Shown here: piece after piece, positions 8,547-17,229 of the stretch
Layout of the letters: each line of letters opens with the position of its first letter
Numbering within the stretch: position 1 is the stretch's first letter
Source: Candidatus Pelagibacterales bacterium
Lineage (GTDB): Bacteria; Pseudomonadota; Alphaproteobacteria; TMED109
Length of the DNA stretch: 58,314 nucleotides
Assembly (NCBI GenBank): GCA_002715505.1
Contig: PAZF01000012.1
Coordinates: forward strand, 16,994-75,307
Reading direction: 5' to 3'
Translations under genes and position numbers: made by a program
Notes under the pieces: model-generated
What the model saw: only the letters and a program-made list of their open reading frames with translations
Database searches by the model: none
Told to the model about the DNA's origin: nothing

Positions 8547-9741
8547 CAGACTTAAAATAAAACAATATTGATAAAAATAAGAAAAAACTTACCATTAAAA
8601 AAGAAGCTGAAAAAGCTTTTTCAAATGAAAAACCTACTTTCTCTGTGGTAAACTCTATTAATAAACCAGTGATCCATTGTACAAAAAAAACACCACCAAA
8701 ATTAAATAGATTTGCACATGTAAGAACTCTACCTAGAATATCCTGATTAAATAACTTTCTATAATGGTCCAGGACTAAGAGTGTAAAAGCACCTAAAAAA
8801 CCATAAATACAAAAAATAGATAATATTAAATTATAATTATTAATTTCTTTTAAGGCTAATAAGATTAGTAAAAATATTAAAGTTGATGCACTAAAGATTA
8901 CTAAAGTTTTATTTTTACTAATTTTTTGAATAGCATAACCAAAAAAAATAGATCCTAAAGACCAGAATAAGGCAGTAAACATTAAAATATTAGCTATATC
9001 AAGTTCATTAATAGTTTGTTTTAAAATTAAAAATTTGCTTCCCCATAATGTAAGCAAAAATGCGAAGCTAGCATAACCAAAAATTGACATAGGTAAAATC
9101 ATCAAGAAATTTTTATTGGTAAAAATAAAAATAAAGGAACTAATTTCTGTTTTGCAATTTTTACTAGGCAAATAGTTTTTTTCAAATGTCAAATAATAAA
9201 ATATTGCAGCTATTACACCTAATATTAAAAACGAAAATACAAAAAAACTAACTTTCCAACCTAAAATTAAAGTTAATTCATAAAAAGGACTAAAAGCAAA
9301 CAGGGCTCCTAACCCACCTAACCCCATTATAATTCCAGATAATTTACTAAAACTTTCTTTAGAAGATTTTTTAGCAATATATACTAAAGGACCCATTAAA
9401 CAAGCGCTGCAGCCTATACCTTGTAAAATTCTAGCAAAAAAAATTAATTCAAAGCTGTTAGAAAAAGACAGTAATAATGTTCCCAAATAAATTATGATAA
9501 GCATAAAAAAAATAATTTTTAATGGGTTTATCTTATCTAAAATAATTCCTAAAGGTACTTGCATTAAAGCAAATGATAAGAAAAATATACCTCCTAATCT
9601 GCCTAATTGCTCATAGTTTAATTGAAAATCTTCACTTATACTTAACCCAGTTATTCCAAGAGCTGATCTTAAAAATTGACTAATAAAATAAACGCTTGCT
9701 AATACCAATAATAAGATTAAAGAAATTTTTTTTTTATTCAT
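8530..9741 (-). CDS. Major facilitator superfamily transporter
   Basis: 403 residues with about 12 hydrophobic helices. The loop between helices 2 and 3 reads PLGIILDKINPLKII, a variant of the MFS motif A, and ARILQGIGCSACLMGPL is a typical helix-4 segment. The overall pattern (first helix with YFISQFLRSALGITG) resembles the phosphoglycerate/sugar-phosphate and nitrate-type branches, but the substrate cannot be read from the sequence. It is divergent from the TRAP operon at 9814 across 72 bases that must hold both promoters, and overlaps folK downstream. Confidence 0.85.
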   Translation of the reverse strand: MNKKKISLILLLVLASVYFISQFLRSALGITGLSISEDFQLNYEQLGRLGGIFFLSFALMQVPLGIILDKINPLKIIFFMLIIIYLGTLLLSFSNSFELIFFARILQGIGCSACLMGPLVYIAKKSSKESFSKLSGIIMGLGGLGALFAFSPFYELTLILGWKVSFFVFSFLILGVIAAIFYYLTFEKNYLPSKNCKTEISSFIFIFTNKNFLMILPMSIFGYASFAFLLTLWGSKFLILKQTINELDIANILMFTALFWSLGSIFFGYAIQKISKNKTLVIFSASTLIFLLILLALKEINNYNLILSIFCIYGFLGAFTLLVLDHYRKLFNQDILGRVLTCANLFNFGGVFFVQWITGLLIEFTTEKVGFSFEKAFSASFLMVSFFLFLSILFYFKSDEAKP

Positions 9742-9813
9742 ACGTTAAACCATAATGTTTATAAAAATAATTTAATAGTTTGATTAATATTTTAATTTAA
9801 ATAAACTAAAAAA

Positions 9814-10377
9814 ATGTTTAAAAAAATCCTATACTTCAGTTCTATTTTAGAATCACTAGTTAAGTTTTTTGGTAAATTTGGAGCTTGGCTATCATTACCT
9901 TTAATATTTATTATTATTTTTGACGTAATTACAAGAAGATTCTTTATACTTGGATCAACAAAAATTCAAGAAATGGAATGGCACTTACATACTGCTATTT
10001 TTCTTTTGTCATTAGGCTTTGCCTACATAAATAATGCTCATGTAAGAATAGAAATTGTAAGAGAAAAATATCCACCCGTTTTAAAATCTTTATTTGAAAT
10101 TATTGGCATACTCTTCTTTCTTGTCCCTTACACATTTATAATAATATATTATGGAGCAGATTTTGTAATTAGGTCTTTTAATTTAAATGAGGTATCATCA
10201 GCTTTAACTGGCTTATCACATAGATGGATTATTAAGTCTTTTATTCCTTTAGGCATGTTACTGCTTTTTTTAGCTGGGTTATCTATTTTACTTAAAAATG
10301 TTTTATTTGTTATTGCTAAACTTAAAAAAGATCAAAAAACACTAAATACTTTTTTTAAAAAAAGTCCTGATATATAG
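9814..10377 (+). CDS. TRAP transporter small permease (DctQ family)
   Basis: 187 residues with four predicted membrane helices. FGAWLSLPLIFIIIFDVITRRFF and EMEWHLHTAIFLLSLGFAY are typical of the larger DctQ proteins, and NNAHVRIEIVREKYP matches the conserved cytoplasmic loop. It partners the large permease encoded next. It opens a plus-strand operon of 10 genes. No DctP-type solute-binding protein is encoded next to it, which is unusual, so either the binding protein is encoded elsewhere or this permease pair shares one. Close in type to the partial gene at 1-123, but not the same protein. Confidence 0.9.
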   Translation: MFKKILYFSSILESLVKFFGKFGAWLSLPLIFIIIFDVITRRFFILGSTKIQEMEWHLHTAIFLLSLGFAYINNAHVRIEIVREKYPPVLKSLFEIIGILFFLVPYTFIIIYYGADFVIRSFNLNEVSSALTGLSHRWIIKSFIPLGMLLLFLAGLSILLKNVLFVIAKLKKDQKTLNTFFKKSPDI

Positions 10378-10402
10378 GAATTAAAATTGAAAGCTTGCGC
10401 AT

Positions 10403-11767
10403 ATGTATTTTATTGAATTATTACCAGTTTTTATGTTTTTAGCATTGGCTATGTTGCTATTTAGTGGTTACCCTGTAGCTTTTGTGCTTGGAGGAGTTGG
10501 TCTATTTTTTGGCTTTATAGGAATTTACTATGAAGTTTTTAGTCTGATTGAATTTTTTAATATTCTATCTAGAATTTGGGGAGGAGTTTGCGAAAATTTG
10601 ATATTAGTTGCAATTCCTATGTTTATCTTTATGGGAACTATGCTAGAAAAATCGGGTGTAGCCAAAGATTTACTTTACGCTTTACAAATAATGCTAAGAA
10701 GGGTTCCTGGCGGATTAGCTCTATCTGTTACTATTATGGGAACAATTATGGCAGCAACTACTGGAATAATTGGAGCCTCCGTTGTAATGATGACTCTTTT
10801 GGCACTTCCGGTAATGTTAGAACGAAAATACGATAAATCTCTTGCTACTGGAACAATTGCAGCATCTGGAACTTTAGGAATTTTAATTCCTCCGTCTATA
10901 ATGTTAGTTATTATGGCAGATCTTTTAGCAATTTCAGTAGGAACATTGTTTATTGCCTCTGTCTTTCCAGGGCTTCTTTTAGCAATCTTATATTTTATTT
11001 ATCTTTTTTTAAGAACAAGATTTAATCCATCATTAGCCCCACCTTTGCCAGACGAAATTGGCCCTGCTGGTGCAAAGGAAAAATTAAAATTAATATTTTC
11101 TTCATTTCTTCCTCCTATATTTTTAATTATTCTAGTATTAGGTTCAATATTTGCAGGATTCGCGACACCTACAGAAGCAGCTGGTGTAGGAGCATTAGGA
11201 TCTATTTTACTTGCTATATTTAAGAAAAGATTAAAATTCAAAGTATTGAAGGAAGTAACAGAGAGGTCTGCTTTAACAGGAGCAATGATATTTGGGATAT
11301 TTGTTGGTGCTACTGCATTTTCCTACGTTTTTAGGTCACTTGGAGGAGATGACTTAATTCACCATTTTGTTAGCGAAATTGGTTTTGGTCCTTGGGGTAT
11401 TCTTTTTATAATGATGGGTTTAGTATTTTTACTAGGTTTTTTCTTTGATTGGGTAGAAATTACTCTAATAGTTTTACCGCTTTTTGCTCCTATAATGAAA
11501 ACTTTAGATTTTGCAGGCCATGTTGCTCCAGATTTAATTATTCCATGGATTGCAGTATTACTTGCAGTAAATTTACAAACTTCATTTCTTACCCCTCCTT
11601 TTGGCTTTGCTTTATTTTATATGAAAGGTGTAGCTCCATCAAATGTTAAAATACAAACTATTTATAAAGGAATTATACCTTTTGTAGCGTTACAGCTTTT
11701 AGGCTTAGCTTTAGTTATAAAATTTCCTGAAATTGCACTATGGTTACCAGGTCGTATACTAGATTAA
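10403..11767 (+). CDS. TRAP transporter large permease (DctM family)
   Basis: 454 residues, about 12 membrane helices. Typical DctM segments are LLFSGYPVAFVLGGVGL, AIPMFIFMGTMLEKSG, GTIMAATTGIIGASVVMM, ASGTLGILIPPSIMLVI and FATPTEAAGVGA. This is the transporting subunit that moves a substrate, commonly an organic acid, with a sodium gradient. The start ATG lies 25 bases after the small permease. The last 28 bases overlap the rhodanese gene. The company of CoxSM-type and enolase-superfamily genes suggests an organic substrate that is oxidised or dehydrated after import; which one is not visible. Confidence 0.94.
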   Translation: MYFIELLPVFMFLALAMLLFSGYPVAFVLGGVGLFFGFIGIYYEVFSLIEFFNILSRIWGGVCENLILVAIPMFIFMGTMLEKSGVAKDLLYALQIMLRRVPGGLALSVTIMGTIMAATTGIIGASVVMMTLLALPVMLERKYDKSLATGTIAASGTLGILIPPSIMLVIMADLLAISVGTLFIASVFPGLLLAILYFIYLFLRTRFNPSLAPPLPDEIGPAGAKEKLKLIFSSFLPPIFLIILVLGSIFAGFATPTEAAGVGALGSILLAIFKKRLKFKVLKEVTERSALTGAMIFGIFVGATAFSYVFRSLGGDDLIHHFVSEIGFGPWGILFIMMGLVFLLGFFFDWVEITLIVLPLFAPIMKTLDFAGHVAPDLIIPWIAVLLAVNLQTSFLTPPFGFALFYMKGVAPSNVKIQTIYKGIIPFVALQLLGLALVIKFPEIALWLPGRILD

Positions 11768-12210
11768 TTTTATTTGCTATATTAATTTTTTTTAATACTT
11801 CAATATTTTTTAGTATGGATAATGTAAATACAGAATTAGAACTAAATAAGGCCTTAGATCTATACAAAAAAGGAGATATTCTAGTCATTGACATACGAAC
11901 TTCTAATGAATGGAAGATGACTGGAGTAATTCCTAACTCAATTTTAATAAATATGCATGATAACTCTAATCAAGAAAGACAAGATTTTGTAAAAGAATTA
12001 AAAAAAGAATTATCTTTGAACCAAAGCAAAAATATTGCATTTATCTGCGCTTCTGGAGCCCGGTCTAAGATTGTTCTAGACTTTCTAATAAGCCATGGTT
12101 ATAAAAATGTTTTTCATATACCTGATGGTATTTTAGGAACACAAAATAATGGTTGGTTGTACCAAGGTTATCCAATAATTGATTTTAATGAGTCGAAAGA
12201 AATAAAGTGA
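11740..12210 (+). CDS. Rhodanese-domain protein with N-terminal membrane or signal segment
   Basis: 156 residues. Residues 8-25 are hydrophobic (LILFAILIFFNTSIFF), giving either a signal peptide or an anchor. The rhodanese domain has VIDIRTSNEWKMTGVIPNS and the active-site loop FICASGARS with C103 as the likely sulfur carrier. Rhodaneses move sulfane sulfur. Molybdenum hydroxylases of the xanthine dehydrogenase class need a terminal sulfido ligand on the metal, so a sulfur-transfer protein in this operon is plausible, although a periplasmic location would argue against that role. It overlaps dctM by 28 bases and CoxG by 4 (GTGA). Confidence 0.8.
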   Translation: MVTRSYTRLILFAILIFFNTSIFFSMDNVNTELELNKALDLYKKGDILVIDIRTSNEWKMTGVIPNSILINMHDNSNQERQDFVKELKKELSLNQSKNIAFICASGARSKIVLDFLISHGYKNVFHIPDGILGTQNNGWLYQGYPIIDFNESKEIK

Positions 12211-12794
12211 ATTTTTCTGGAAGTTATCTTTTTAAAGAGAAAATTGATGAGGTTTGGTCCAATCTAAATGATCCTGAAATATTAAAAGCCTCTATCCATG
12301 GATGTAAAGAATTTACAGAAAAAGAAAAAAATATTTTTTTTTTAAAGATACAAGTTAAAATAGGTCCAGTTAATGCTACTTTTTCAGGTGAACTAAAAAT
12401 TAAAGAAACTAACCCTCCCCTTAGTTATATTATTGAAGCCAGTGCTAATGCTGGTCAACTTGGAGGAGGAAGTGGAGTAGTTGAAATAAGACTCAAAGAA
12501 AAAGATTCTTCTACTAACTTAATTTATGAGGCAACTACAAAAATTAATGGGAAAATAGCACAACTAGGAGCAAGACTAATTGAAGGAACTGTTAAAAAAA
12601 ATACGGCATTATTTTTTAATAATTTTGAAAATTTACTTGATAAAAAAAAACTATCAAGTGATGAAGAAATAATTCTTAAAAATAAAGTCAAGGAAAATGG
12701 TGCTGCTTTAAATAACTTTAATAAAAAATACCTTTATTTTTCTTTTGTAATTATAATCTTATTCATTGTTATTATAATAGTGGGTTATGAATAA
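12207..12794 (+). CDS. CoxG family (SRPBCC) membrane-anchored protein
   Basis: 195 residues starting at GTG, which overlaps the rhodanese stop. MNFSGSYLFKEKIDEVWSNL, followed by ILKASIHGCKEF and a glycine-rich LGGGSGVVEIRL, is the CoxG form of the SRPBCC fold. The C-terminus (about 172-193) is a single hydrophobic helix, matching CoxG proteins that attach a molybdenum hydroxylase to the membrane. Its place directly before the CoxS and CoxM genes fits. It overlaps coxS by 8 bases (ATGAATAA). Confidence 0.85.
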   Translation: MNFSGSYLFKEKIDEVWSNLNDPEILKASIHGCKEFTEKEKNIFFLKIQVKIGPVNATFSGELKIKETNPPLSYIIEASANAGQLGGGSGVVEIRLKEKDSSTNLIYEATTKINGKIAQLGARLIEGTVKKNTALFFNNFENLLDKKKLSSDEEIILKNKVKENGAALNNFNKKYLYFSFVIIILFIVIIIVGYE

Positions 12795-13275
12795 AGTTAA
12801 GGTTAATATCAAAATCAATCAGGAATATATAAGTAAAGCAGTTGACGCTAATATCTTATTATCCGATTTCCTTAGATATAATTTAAAATTAACTGGCACT
12901 CATATTGGATGTGATACTTCACAATGTGGTTCTTGTATAATAATGCTGGATGATAAATGTGTAAAGTCTTGCTCTGTTTTATTAGCACAGTGTAATAACA
13001 AAAACGTGGTTACTGTAGAGGGACTTGGAAAAATTGATAAGTTACATAAAGTACAAGAAGCATTTAAAAATAATCATGGTTTACAATGTGGCTTTTGTAC
13101 ACCAGGAATATTATTCTCTGCTCTAGAACTATCTATGAGAAAGAATCAACGTAGTGAGTATCAAATTAGAAAGTTTTTAGATGGAAATTTCTGTAGATGC
13201 ACAGGATATCATAATATCGTTAAATCAATAAAAAGTTTTTTAAAAGAAAAAGATTTGGTAAATGAAAAAGTTTAA
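12787..13275 (+). CDS. [2Fe-2S] small subunit of a molybdenum hydroxylase (CoxS family)
   Basis: 162 residues. The N-terminal plant-type ferredoxin domain has GCDTSQCGSCIIML plus a distal cysteine in CVKSC; the C-terminal four-helix domain has QCGFCTPG and FCRCTGYHNI. Together these bind two [2Fe-2S] clusters. The subunit carries electrons from the molybdenum site to FAD. It overlaps both neighbours. The catalytic molybdopterin-binding large subunit (CoxL family, about 750 residues) that normally completes the enzyme is not in this operon or elsewhere in the window. Confidence 0.93.
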   Translation: MNKVKVNIKINQEYISKAVDANILLSDFLRYNLKLTGTHIGCDTSQCGSCIIMLDDKCVKSCSVLLAQCNNKNVVTVEGLGKIDKLHKVQEAFKNNHGLQCGFCTPGILFSALELSMRKNQRSEYQIRKFLDGNFCRCTGYHNIVKSIKSFLKEKDLVNEKV

Positions 13276-14062
13276 TTATCATACACCAAAAAATTTAAAT
13301 GAAGGCTATGAACTTTTTAAATCATGTGATTTTCCCCAATATTTAGCGGGGGGGATGACAATATTACCATCAATAAAACAGGGGCTTGCATCGCCTAGTG
13401 ATTTAATAGACCTATCATATATAAATGAAATGCATGGTATAACTGAGCATACTAATAGTATAACTCTTGGAGGGCTTACCACTCATAATGAAGTAGCGCA
13501 ATCAAATATAATAATAAATAAGGTTCCAGGACTGGCATCATTAGCCTCAGAAATAGCCGACAATGCCGTAAGAAATAAAGGAACACTAGGTGGCTCTATA
13601 TGCAATGCGGATCCTGCAGCTGACTATCCTGCAGCTTTGATAGCACTAAATGCAAAACTAACAACAAATCTCAGGGAAATACACGTAAAAGATTTCTTTT
13701 TAGATATGTTTGAAACCTCCTTATACGAAGGTGAAATTTTAAAAAATATTACCTTATCTAAAGTTGATTATTCTTGCTATAAAAAGTTTTCAAGTCAGGC
13801 ATCTAAATATGCTATAGTTGGGGTTTTTACAAGCGTAAACAAAAAAAAGGTTAAGGTTTCTATAACAGGGGCTTCAAATAAAGTTTTTCTTTTAGATGAG
13901 TTGGATAATCTTTATTTAGATAAAGCCAAAGAATTCAACTTAGATAAAATAAACTTTAATAAATACGATATTAATAATGATATTAATGCTAGTGCAGATT
14001 ACAGAGTATCTTTAATAAAATCATTAATTAAGAATTCATTGAAAAATTTAACGCATGAATGA
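13262..14062 (+). CDS. FAD-binding medium subunit of a molybdenum hydroxylase (CoxM family)
   Basis: 266 residues, near the family length of about 280. FAD-binding motifs are LAGGMTILPSIKQGL and RNKGTLGGSICNADPAADYP, with GGLTTHNEVA between them. A CO-dehydrogenase flavoprotein C-terminal domain follows but is short. It takes electrons from the [2Fe-2S] subunit and passes them to the acceptor. It overlaps coxS by 14 bases and the XdhC gene by 8. It could equally serve a carbon monoxide, purine, nicotinate or aldehyde hydroxylase; the substrate is set by the missing large subunit. Confidence 0.93.
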   Translation: MKKFNYHTPKNLNEGYELFKSCDFPQYLAGGMTILPSIKQGLASPSDLIDLSYINEMHGITEHTNSITLGGLTTHNEVAQSNIIINKVPGLASLASEIADNAVRNKGTLGGSICNADPAADYPAALIALNAKLTTNLREIHVKDFFLDMFETSLYEGEILKNITLSKVDYSCYKKFSSQASKYAIVGVFTSVNKKKVKVSITGASNKVFLLDELDNLYLDKAKEFNLDKINFNKYDINNDINASADYRVSLIKSLIKNSLKNLTHE

Positions 14063-15029
14063 AAAAGAAATATTTTTAAAAGCTGAGGAATGGCTATTAA
14101 AAGATTTGGATATAGCAATAGTCACAGTCATAGAAACATGGGGATCTAGTCCTAGGCCTGTTGGAAGTTCTATGATAGTAAACTCCAAAAATGATATCAT
14201 AGGATCAGTATCTGGAGGATGTATAGAAAATTTCGTTTTCTCTAAAAGTTTAGAAGTAATAAAAAATAATAATTTCCAAATACTTGAATTCGGTGTTACC
14301 AATTCCCAAGCTTGGGAAGTAGGGCTAACTTGTGGAGGTAAAATCAAAGTATTAATTGAAAAATTTTCATATGAAGATTTAGAAGTTATTAAAAAAATAA
14401 ATAAAATTTTTAATTCTCAAGGTAAAATTATTTTAGCAACTGATTTATCTAATGGGGAAAGAATAGTTTTTGAATCTTCAAGTAATTCTAGTATAATGAA
14501 TAGTCAAAAATCTAAAGTAGAAATTTATAAAGAAAAAAAACAATTTTTAAAAATTTTTACTTCCCAGTATAAAATAATTATTGTTGGCGCAGTACATATA
14601 TCAGAACCACTAGTAGATTTAGCCAATATATTGAACTTCAAAACTTACATAATAGATCCAAGGAATAATTTTGATAATAAAAAGTACAAGAATAAAGCTA
14701 CTCTATTAAATGATTGGCCAGATGAAGGTTTAAAAAAAATAGATATTGATACTAAAAGCAGTATAGTGACTCTTACTCATGACCCCAAACTTGACGATCC
14801 TGCACTAATATTCTCTTTAAAAACAAATCCATTGTATATAGGTTGCTTAGGTTCAAATAGAACTCATGCAGCAAGAATTAAAAGATTATTAAAGAAAGGA
14901 TTCACTAAAAAGGAGCTGGAAAAAATACACGGTCCTGTAGGTTTAAAAATAAGAGCTAAAACACCATCTGAAATAGCCTGCTCAATTATTTCTCAAATAG
15001 TTTTAAGAAAGAATCAAAATGAAATTTAA
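14055..15029 (+). CDS. XdhC/CoxI family molybdenum-cofactor maturation protein
   Basis: 324 residues. The N-terminal XdhC/CoxI domain shows AIVTVIETWGSSPRPVGSSM, GSVSGGCIEN and GLTCGGKIKVLIE; the C-terminal Rossmann domain begins near residue 174 (KIIIVGAVHISEPLVDLA) and ends YIGCLGSNRTHAARIKRL. Members bind and help sulfurate the molybdenum cofactor before it enters a hydroxylase. Both domains are in one chain. It overlaps its neighbours by 8 and 11 bases, so it is made together with the subunits it serves. Confidence 0.92.
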   Translation: MNEKEIFLKAEEWLLKDLDIAIVTVIETWGSSPRPVGSSMIVNSKNDIIGSVSGGCIENFVFSKSLEVIKNNNFQILEFGVTNSQAWEVGLTCGGKIKVLIEKFSYEDLEVIKKINKIFNSQGKIILATDLSNGERIVFESSSNSSIMNSQKSKVEIYKEKKQFLKIFTSQYKIIIVGAVHISEPLVDLANILNFKTYIIDPRNNFDNKKYKNKATLLNDWPDEGLKKIDIDTKSSIVTLTHDPKLDDPALIFSLKTNPLYIGCLGSNRTHAARIKRLLKKGFTKKELEKIHGPVGLKIRAKTPSEIACSIISQIVLRKNQNEI

Positions 15030-16020
15030 AATAGTTTTATCTAAAAATGCAAAAAATTGTATTTTAGGACATAATCTAAAATTTAATAATTCTTTTCTTA
15101 GAAAAGGAAAGGTATTACATGAAGACGATATAGAATTGCTTTTAAAAAATAAAATAAAAAAAATTTATGTCGCAGTAAAAAGTGAAGATGATTATTCGGA
15201 AGATTATTCAGCTGAATTAATAGCTAAACATATATCATCTATCAACCTATATAAACCTCAGATTACTAATGGAAGAGCTGACCTATACACTAAAAAAAAT
15301 GGAATGTTAAAAATTAATAAAGAAAAATTATTAAAAATAAATTTTTTATTTCCAGAAATAGCAGTTTGCTCTCTTAGAAACTTTACCATAGTAAAAAAAG
15401 GGCAACTACTAGGAAATGTTAAAATCCTACCATATGCAGTTAATAAAAAGAAAATAAAAAAAATATTAATTAACTCTTCTTTTAAAAATATATTTCAAAT
15501 TATTGAAAGAAATATTACTAGAGTTGGAATAATCTTTACCTCTAATGACAACAATAATATAAAAAAAGAAAAAATATTAAAAGTAATAGACCAAAGACTT
15601 CAAGGCTTTGACTTAAAAGCAAATATAGTAGAAGTATGCAAACATAACCATAAAGCTCTCTCAGAGAGTATTCAAAATATACTTAAAAAAAAAATTCAAC
15701 TTTTACTAATTTATGGAGAAAGTTCTATTAGTGACTTTAATGATGTTGTTCCAAGAGGAATTAAGAAGTCTAATGGTAAAATTCTATCTACTATTTTACC
15801 TACTGATCCTGGAAATTTGTTATTAATTGGAAACATTAAAAATACTAATGTGATAGGAGTTCCTGGTTGTGCTAAAAGTTTAAAAAGAAATGGTTTTGAT
15901 GATGTTTTAGAAAGAGTATGCCATGGTGAAAAGTTTAATAAATTAAAAATAGCAGAATTAGCAGAAGGCGGTTTATACAAAAATCTTATTAGAAAATTTA
16001 AAAGAATTAAAAGTTTATGA
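15019..16020 (+). CDS. Molybdopterin-binding (MoaB/MoeA-like fold) protein
   Basis: 333 residues. The C-terminal half has the molybdopterin-binding pattern: TRVGIIFTSND, then LLLIYGESSISDFNDVVPRGI, then the GVPGCAKS loop near the end. The N-terminal half (GHNLKFNNSFLRKGKVLHEDDI) resembles the lead region of proteins that in many Alphaproteobacteria are fused to a MobA-like cytidylyltransferase. Here the two parts are separate genes that overlap by four bases. A role in inserting or modifying the cofactor for the CoxSM enzyme is inferred from family and operon; the exact reaction is not known. Confidence 0.75.
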   Translation: MKFKIVLSKNAKNCILGHNLKFNNSFLRKGKVLHEDDIELLLKNKIKKIYVAVKSEDDYSEDYSAELIAKHISSINLYKPQITNGRADLYTKKNGMLKINKEKLLKINFLFPEIAVCSLRNFTIVKKGQLLGNVKILPYAVNKKKIKKILINSSFKNIFQIIERNITRVGIIFTSNDNNNIKKEKILKVIDQRLQGFDLKANIVEVCKHNHKALSESIQNILKKKIQLLLIYGESSISDFNDVVPRGIKKSNGKILSTILPTDPGNLLLIGNIKNTNVIGVPGCAKSLKRNGFDDVLERVCHGEKFNKLKIAELAEGGLYKNLIRKFKRIKSL

Positions 16021-16607
16021 TTTCATCTATAATTTTAGCTGCTGGACAGTCAAAAAGAATGTTGCTTGGAAATAAATTACTTCTTGAAAAAAACAATATA
16101 CCTATAATCAAAACCACATTAGAAAAAATTAAAGCATCCAAGGTACAAGAAATTATAATTGTATTAGGAAAAGATTCAGAGCTTATATTAAATAAGATTA
16201 AAAGCCCTGACCTTATTGTCTCTATAAACAAGAACTTTAATGACGGTATATCTTCATCCATCAAAAATGGAATTAAAAATATAAACTCTTCTAGTCTTGG
16301 AGTCATGATTTGTTTAGGAGATATGCCGCTTATTAAAACCTCAACCTACAATAAAATAATTGATGCCTTTTACAATTATAATAATAAAAATATTATTCCA
16401 TGCTTTAACAAAAATAGAAAAGGAAATCCCGTGCTATTTGCTAGATCATATTTCGAAAAATTAATGAAAATTAAAGGAGACGAAGGAGCGAAAAAACTAA
16501 TACATAACAAGCCAAATGATTTTATTAAAATATCAATACCTGATAGAGGAATATTAGAAGATATAGATAATGAACAACAGTATTATAGTTTTATACAAAA
16601 TGAATAA
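16017..16607 (+). CDS. Molybdenum cofactor cytidylyltransferase-like protein (MocA family)
   Basis: 196 residues. The nucleotidyltransferase motif IILAAGQSKRML with a following K (NKLLLEK) is at the start, and the metal-binding LGDMPLI and GNPVLF motifs come later. MocA proteins add CMP to the molybdenum cofactor, making the dinucleotide form used by CoxL-type hydroxylases. This fits the CoxSM genes upstream. The start overlaps the molybdopterin-binding gene by four bases (ATGA). A MobA role (GMP addition) is less likely from the context. Confidence 0.82.
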   Translation: MISSIILAAGQSKRMLLGNKLLLEKNNIPIIKTTLEKIKASKVQEIIIVLGKDSELILNKIKSPDLIVSINKNFNDGISSSIKNGIKNINSSSLGVMICLGDMPLIKTSTYNKIIDAFYNYNNKNIIPCFNKNRKGNPVLFARSYFEKLMKIKGDEGAKKLIHNKPNDFIKISIPDRGILEDIDNEQQYYSFIQNE

Positions 16608-17229
16608 AAAAATTAGAATAATTTTGTGGGATTTTGGAGGAGTGCTTACTGACAGCCCAATAAAAAATTTTCTCAAATATGAAAATAAATATAATATTCC
16701 GCCCGGGACTATTATTAAAATTAATAGCCACAATAAGTTAAATAATGCTTGGGCAAAACTTGAAAAAAATCAAATAAATAAAAATACATTTATTAAACTA
16801 TTTCTAGAAGAAGCAAAAGAATTAAAAATTAAAGATAAATTAGATGTAGAAGAAATTTTAGAATGCTTAGATGTAAAATTAAATAAAGACATGGTAGATT
16901 TTTTTTTAAAAATTAAAAATAAAATACAATTTGCCTGTCTTACAAATAACATATCTGAAAGTATTAATAGTAAAGCAAATAAAACATTTAAAAGTTTTAG
17001 CCAGCATTTCTCAAATGTATTTGAATCTAGTAAGATTGGACTTAGAAAGCCAGAAATTAAAATTTATAAACATGTAATTGCAAAATTAGAAGTTAACCCA
17101 GAAAATATTTTATTTATTGATGATTTAGGTATAAACTTAAAACCTGCAAGAAGCTTAGGAATGCACACGTATAAAATGATAAATACTCAAAATACTAAAG
17201 ATTTTTTAAGTGATTTTTTGGAAATATAA
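16600..17229 (+). CDS. HAD-superfamily hydrolase (subfamily IA)
   Basis: 209 residues from ATG 16600, which overlaps the previous stop as ATGAATAA; a frame start 10 codons upstream has less support. Motif I is LWDFGGVLTDS (the DFGGVL variant), motif II is CLTNN, motif III is in GLRKPEIKIY, and motif IV is ILFIDDLGINLKPA. All catalytic parts are present. It is probably a phosphatase or dehalogenase-like enzyme acting on a small molecule. Its place between the cofactor genes and the mandelate-racemase-type enzyme suggests a catabolic or repair role, with no further clue. Confidence 0.82.
   Translation: MNKKIRIILWDFGGVLTDSPIKNFLKYENKYNIPPGTIIKINSHNKLNNAWAKLEKNQINKNTFIKLFLEEAKELKIKDKLDVEEILECLDVKLNKDMVDFFLKIKNKIQFACLTNNISESINSKANKTFKSFSQHFSNVFESSKIGLRKPEIKIYKHVIAKLEVNPENILFIDDLGINLKPARSLGMHTYKMINTQNTKDFLSDFLEI

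Noticed and set aside
12207-14062. A complete carbon monoxide dehydrogenase
   Set aside because: The CoxL subunit with its active-site loop is absent, so CO as a substrate cannot be claimed.
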